Origin: a virus
Length of the DNA: 22,406 nucleotides
Strand: one strand, 5' to 3'
IMG/VR virus record: IMGVR_UViG_3300032893_000290
Span: 1 to 22,406 of that record
Shown here: piece after piece, positions 20,326-22,406 of the stretch
Layout: every line of letters starts with the position of its first letter
Position numbering within the stretch: position 1 is the first letter of the stretch
Translations under genes and position numbers: made by a program
Notes under the pieces: generated by a model
The model's input: the letters and a program-made list of their open reading frames with translations, nothing else
Told to the model about the DNA's origin: nothing
Databases searched by the model: none

Positions 20326-21063
20326 CTAGGCAAGCCGCAATTGATCCGCGCCGCCGACACCCGGATTGATGGCAACCCTGTCACCATGCGCCTGTCCTGC
20401 CTCATAGGCGCTTGCATTGGCGCGGCGGGCGGGCGGGCGCTTAGTTTTAATGTTGTAGCGCTTTTCGTACTCCGCCGCGACGGCTGCGCCCTTGACCAGC
20501 ACCAGGGCCCCGCCAGTTTTGCCAGTGGTTTCATCCACCGCGACATTGCGCTCCGCCTTCATGACCTCCAGGCGGGCGGTAATGCGGCTGGCCATGCCCC
20601 AATCAAACCCGCGCCGGTCAGCGTTCGATTCCTTGCGGCCGATCTTGCGCCCCTTGGCCTCCGACTTTTTCGCGGCCATGAAGGTTTTGAATCCGGACTC
20701 GTTTGCCGTGCCAAGCAAATCCATCATGTAGCGGCACATGAGAACGTCGGTTTCATGGCCGAAAAACACGATTTCCTTTTCTTTGCCGAACTTCGCAGCG
20801 CGGTAGAACACCTTGCAATCGCAGAATTTGGCAATCGCCACGGCGAAGTGATGGTTGCCCTGCGCCGTCCGCTTCACGTCCATGCTGGCCTCGGTGAGAG
20901 CTTCAAGCGGCTCATCCAAATCAGCCGGGGTGAAGCCGTATTTATCAACCAGGCGGGCCAAGAGCGCGGCGGCGGTCAAGGCTTCCGCTTCAGTGCAGCC
21001 GTTATTCACGGTCTTGGCGGCGAGAGCGCGGATGCGACGGAGGAGGGCGGTACGGTTTTCCAT
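20326..21063 (-). CDS. DUF2786-like protein
   Basis: A 245-residue protein. Residues 3-45 (LLRRIRALAAKTVNNGCTEA, then EALTAAALLARLVDKYGF) match the DUF2786 pattern, an N-terminal helical module ending in an L-x-x-Y-G-F/h-L stretch. The rest is a basic mixed region (NHHFAVAIAKFCDCKVFYRA, then IVFFGHETDVLMCRYMMDLL) with a Lys/Arg-rich linker and GAKGAAVAAEYEKRYN-like tail, typical for these phage proteins. The role is unknown; nuclease- or zinc-associated functions have been suggested only by fold, so I do not claim one. Start: GGAAAG nine bases before the ATG at 21063; a longer frame to 21096 runs through a hairpin and is unlikely. Confidence 0.75.
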   Translation of the reverse strand: MENRTALLRRIRALAAKTVNNGCTEAEALTAAALLARLVDKYGFTPADLDEPLEALTEASMDVKRTAQGNHHFAVAIAKFCDCKVFYRAAKFGKEKEIVFFGHETDVLMCRYMMDLLGTANESGFKTFMAAKKSEAKGRKIGRKESNADRRGFDWGMASRITARLEVMKAERNVAVDETTGKTGGALVLVKGAAVAAEYEKRYNIKTKRPPARRANASAYEAGQAHGDRVAINPGVGGADQLRLA

Positions 21064-21083
21064 ATGTTCGGTCTTTCCAGAAT

Positions 21084-21105
21084 CCCGCTGGACCATTCCA
21101 GCGGG
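21084..21105 (-). repeat. Perfect 9-bp inverted repeat before the DUF2786-like gene
   Basis: CCCGCTGGA (21084-21092) and TCCAGCGGG (21097-21105) form a perfect stem with a four-base loop, placed between the stop of the 67-residue gene and the SD of the DUF2786-like gene. No T-tract follows on either strand, so it is more likely an RNA-stabilising or processing hairpin, or an operator, than a plain terminator. Confidence 0.5.
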
Positions 21106-21131
21106 TAATAAAGTTTAATTGTCGATAAAGG

Positions 21132-21335
21132 TTAGTGGACAAACAATTTCACAAAAGAGGCAACCTGAAACGCCAAAACAAAGCCGATCATCCACTTCAT
21201 GAGATTCACGTCCGTTTTGAGGGAGGTCACATCGTCATCCCGCTTGCTCAGCGCCGCCGCCGCCTTCACGGCCTTGTCTTCAGAAACGCCCATGGACCGG
21301 AAGGCATCGAAAATTTCGCTCTGTATCGTTGTCAT
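21132..21335 (-). CDS. 67-residue protein with C-terminal membrane anchor, DUF1640-like
   Basis: N-terminal helical part (SEIFDAFRSMGVSEDKAVKA) followed by a coiled-coil-like KRDDDVTSLKTDVNLMK and a C-terminal hydrophobic helix (WMIGFVLAFQVASFVKLF). This order (helix, coiled coil, C-terminal transmembrane helix) resembles DUF1640 proteins, common small phage and bacterial inner-membrane proteins. The function is unknown. AAGG lies seven bases before the ATG. A TTGACA promoter-like sequence lies just upstream. Confidence 0.65.
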   Translation of the reverse strand: MTTIQSEIFDAFRSMGVSEDKAVKAAAALSKRDDDVTSLKTDVNLMKWMIGFVLAFQVASFVKLFVH

Positions 21336-21361
21336 CTTTTCACCTTAGATAGTGTTTCCAT

Positions 21362-21390
21362 CTTTTAAAACATCGGAATTATAATGTCAA
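21362..21390 (-). promoter_or_regulatory. Candidate promoter of the 67-residue membrane protein and downstream genes
   Basis: Minus strand TTGACA (21385-21390), 17-base spacer, TAAAAG (21362-21367): a perfect -35 and a four-of-six -10. It is followed by AAGG-containing leader to the ATG at 21335. A TATAAT also lies here (minus, near 21379-21384), only two bases after TTGACA, so it cannot serve with that -35. A weak CATCGG/CCGATG inverted repeat overlaps. Confidence 0.45.
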
Positions 21391-21414
21391 TCATAACCCC
21401 GATGATTTTTTGAG

Positions 21415-21687
21415 TTAGGAGAAAACGGCGCGGAAGGCCACGGCCGCAACCATGAAGCCAGCCCAAACCAGGCCAGCGCGGGCGCAGTAAAGCGAGAGGC
21501 GCGGCCGGGCTTGGAACCATTCGACAACCCACGGCCACACGGAATCGGTGGAGTTCAAAACTCCGTCATCTCCTAGCGTGTCCTGAAGCCGGTAGATTGT
21601 TTTAACGATGTCGCGGCGAGCCAGGCGCGGGGATTGCTCCAGGTCATCCAGGATAGCGGAAACGTCATAAAGTTTGGTTGCGGACAT
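21415..21687 (-). CDS. 90-residue protein with C-terminal membrane helix, unknown role
   Basis: Helical, charged first half (YDVSAILDDLEQSPRLARRD, then IVKTIYRLQDTLGDDG), a W-rich middle (SVWPWVVEWFQARP) and a C-terminal hydrophobic segment (AGLVWAGFMVAAVAFRAVF), so most likely an inner-membrane protein with its N-terminus in the cytoplasm. GGAAGG lies about five bases before the ATG. No known motif. It belongs to the same minus-strand operon as the 67-residue membrane protein. Confidence 0.6.
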   Translation of the reverse strand: MSATKLYDVSAILDDLEQSPRLARRDIVKTIYRLQDTLGDDGVLNSTDSVWPWVVEWFQARPRLSLYCARAGLVWAGFMVAAVAFRAVFS

Positions 21688-21745
21688 GGTTGCCTTCCAT
21701 GTGAAGCCCGGACAATTCCAGGCCTTGACCTCTGGCGGTCACAAT

Positions 21746-21767
21746 TCCGGGCGCTCTCGCCCCCGGA
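21746..21767 (-). repeat. Hairpin-forming GC-rich repeat in the intergenic gap
   Basis: TCC + GGGCG pairs with CGCCC + GGA around CTCT, with a two-base CC bulge. It follows the His-rich micro-ORF on the minus strand without a T-tract. The same gap has two direct ACAATTCC repeats (21712-21719 and 21741-21748). It could be a terminator-like or processing structure. Confidence 0.3.
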
Positions 21768-21777
21768 TATGCGGCCG

Positions 21778-21882
21778 TCAATGCGCGGCTAGATGAATGA
21801 CGATATGAAGCAGCTCTAGCAGGAGGTGGAGCGCATGGCGCCCCCCGTGCTTATGGTGGCGGCGCCTATGCCCGTGACTCAT
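21778..21882 (-). CDS. 34-residue His-rich micropeptide (possible)
   Basis: A frame starting in the ATGA overlap with the upstream gene's stop. It encodes a His/Arg-rich first half (MSHGHRRRHHKHGGRH) and a Leu/His amphipathic second half (LHLLLELLHIVIHLAAH); ten of 34 residues are His. The SD is weak, so translation would rely on coupling. The sharp two-part composition is unlike random sequence, and a metal- or membrane-binding role could be imagined. It is short enough to arise by chance in GC-rich DNA, so confidence is moderate to low. Confidence 0.4.
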   Translation of the reverse strand: MSHGHRRRHHKHGGRHALHLLLELLHIVIHLAAH

Positions 21883-22406
21883 GCCTTGGCAGGCGTCCAG
21901 CAAACGCTAAGCCATAGGCCATTGCACTGGATTGCCCGCGCCTCCAGCTCGCCTTCCAGGCGATGCCAAATCATCACGCCTTCAGCGGTTTCGCTATCAT
22001 GCGCCTCCCAGCCGTAGAGGCATGACGTTCCCACGGTAACGGGAATCGGGTCATGATCCTCAAAATATTCATCATCCATGAAGGATTCGCAAAGATTTGT
22101 GTACGCCTCTTTGAGCGATTCAATCTCTTGCTGCACCATGGCGCGGATAGCGCAATCCGCGACGGCCGTAGCATACCGGACCATGGCTTTCTGGAATTCG
22201 CTGGCTTTGAATTCAGCGCCGCCGCCGTCCGACAATTCTTCAGCCTCAGAGCCATGTTCGGACTCGTACCGGTTAATGATGTCCATGCAATCCACGTAAT
22301 AGATGCAAGCGGATTTGGCCTCCTGAGCCACCTCATCGTTTGCGGCCTCTTGCAACTCATCGAAATAATCTTCGCTCTCGATTTTGCTACCGGCCGACTC
22401 AATGGC
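21879..22406 (-). CDS. Unidentified acidic protein, start beyond the right edge (partial)
   Basis: The frame is open from the window edge to the stop, giving at least 175 residues; a TTG at 22355 is inside it and need not be the start. The visible part is rich in Glu, Asp, Ala, Cys and Tyr (for example SEHGSEAEELSDGGGAEF and ESFMDDEYFEDHDPIPVTVG) and has aromatic clusters (SCLYGWEAHD, GLWLSVCWTP). No domain is recognised. It is followed by the His-rich micro-ORF through ATGA. As an acidic small phage protein it could be an accessory or anti-host factor, but this is only guesswork. Confidence 0.6.
   Translation of the reverse strand, partial: AIESAGSKIESEDYFDELQEAANDEVAQEAKSACIYYVDCMDIINRYESEHGSEAEELSDGGGAEFKASEFQKAMVRYATAVADCAIRAMVQQEIESLKEAYTNLCESFMDDEYFEDHDPIPVTVGTSCLYGWEAHDSETAEGVMIWHRLEGELEARAIQCNGLWLSVCWTPAKA

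Noticed and set aside
21826-22017. Plus-strand frame with a perfect AGGAGGT before ATG
   Set aside because: Antisense to a real coding frame; the SD-like sequence is the complement of Leu/His codons in the His-rich frame, so coincidence is the simpler reading.
1-22406. Search for tRNA genes, rRNA, CRISPR arrays and insertion sequences
   Set aside because: No cloverleaf, no regular direct-repeat array and no transposase with terminal repeats was seen by eye.

Overview
This window looks like part of a tailed double-stranded DNA bacteriophage or prophage of an alphaproteobacterium. A head-building module (large terminase, portal, scaffold-like protein, major capsid, head completion) lies on the minus strand. 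It is followed upstream by an ERF annealing protein and a YqaJ-type exonuclease, and by many small genes packed with ATGA or TAATG overlaps. The host assignment rests mainly on a clear GcrA-type regulator, a family known from Alphaproteobacteria. No integrase beyond two small serine recombinases, no tRNA, no rRNA and no CRISPR array is visible, so lytic phage and prophage cannot be told apart.

Layout, in transcription order from the divergent control region at 15900-16059. Leftward (minus strand): a small acidic protein, ERF, YqaJ exonuclease, a non-coding gap, then a GC-rich coupled block of a serine recombinase and three small genes (14024 to 12201). Next come a secreted protein, small phage proteins, a KTSC-domain protein, a second serine recombinase and two small proteins. 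The head module follows: terminase (9925-8069), a 112-residue protein, a zinc-ribbon protein, portal (7186-5354), a 93-residue protein and a small HTH protein. A hairpin and a promoter-like sequence then separate a late segment: two 12-residue, very basic peptides, a Pro/Gly-rich protein, a 64-residue protein, scaffold, major capsid, and a virion protein with ~40-residue repeats. A strong terminator comes next, then a probable head-tail adaptor and the start of another gene that leaves the window.

Rightward (plus strand) from 16060: a Cro-like repressor, an AT-rich homing-endonuclease-like gene with several helix-turn-helix segments and a PD-(D/E)XK nuclease domain, two tandemly duplicated CxxC...CxxC microproteins, and the GcrA-like regulator. 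This unit ends at a perfect 10-bp inverted repeat. A minus-strand operon converges on the same hairpin. It carries (from the right edge) an unidentified acidic protein, a His-rich micro-ORF, two small membrane-anchored proteins, a DUF2786-like protein, a small acidic protein, an HTH regulator, a SlyB-like glycine-zipper lipoprotein, an exported Ala/Gln-rich protein and a 50-residue single-pass membrane protein.

The genes suggest a head assembly and packaging line, a recombination pair (ERF plus exonuclease), a transcriptional switch (Cro-like divergent from the ERF side, with GcrA) and an envelope-directed group. The least described items are the micropeptides: the paired basic 12-mers, the paired zinc ribbons, the TTG-start membrane protein and the His-rich peptide.
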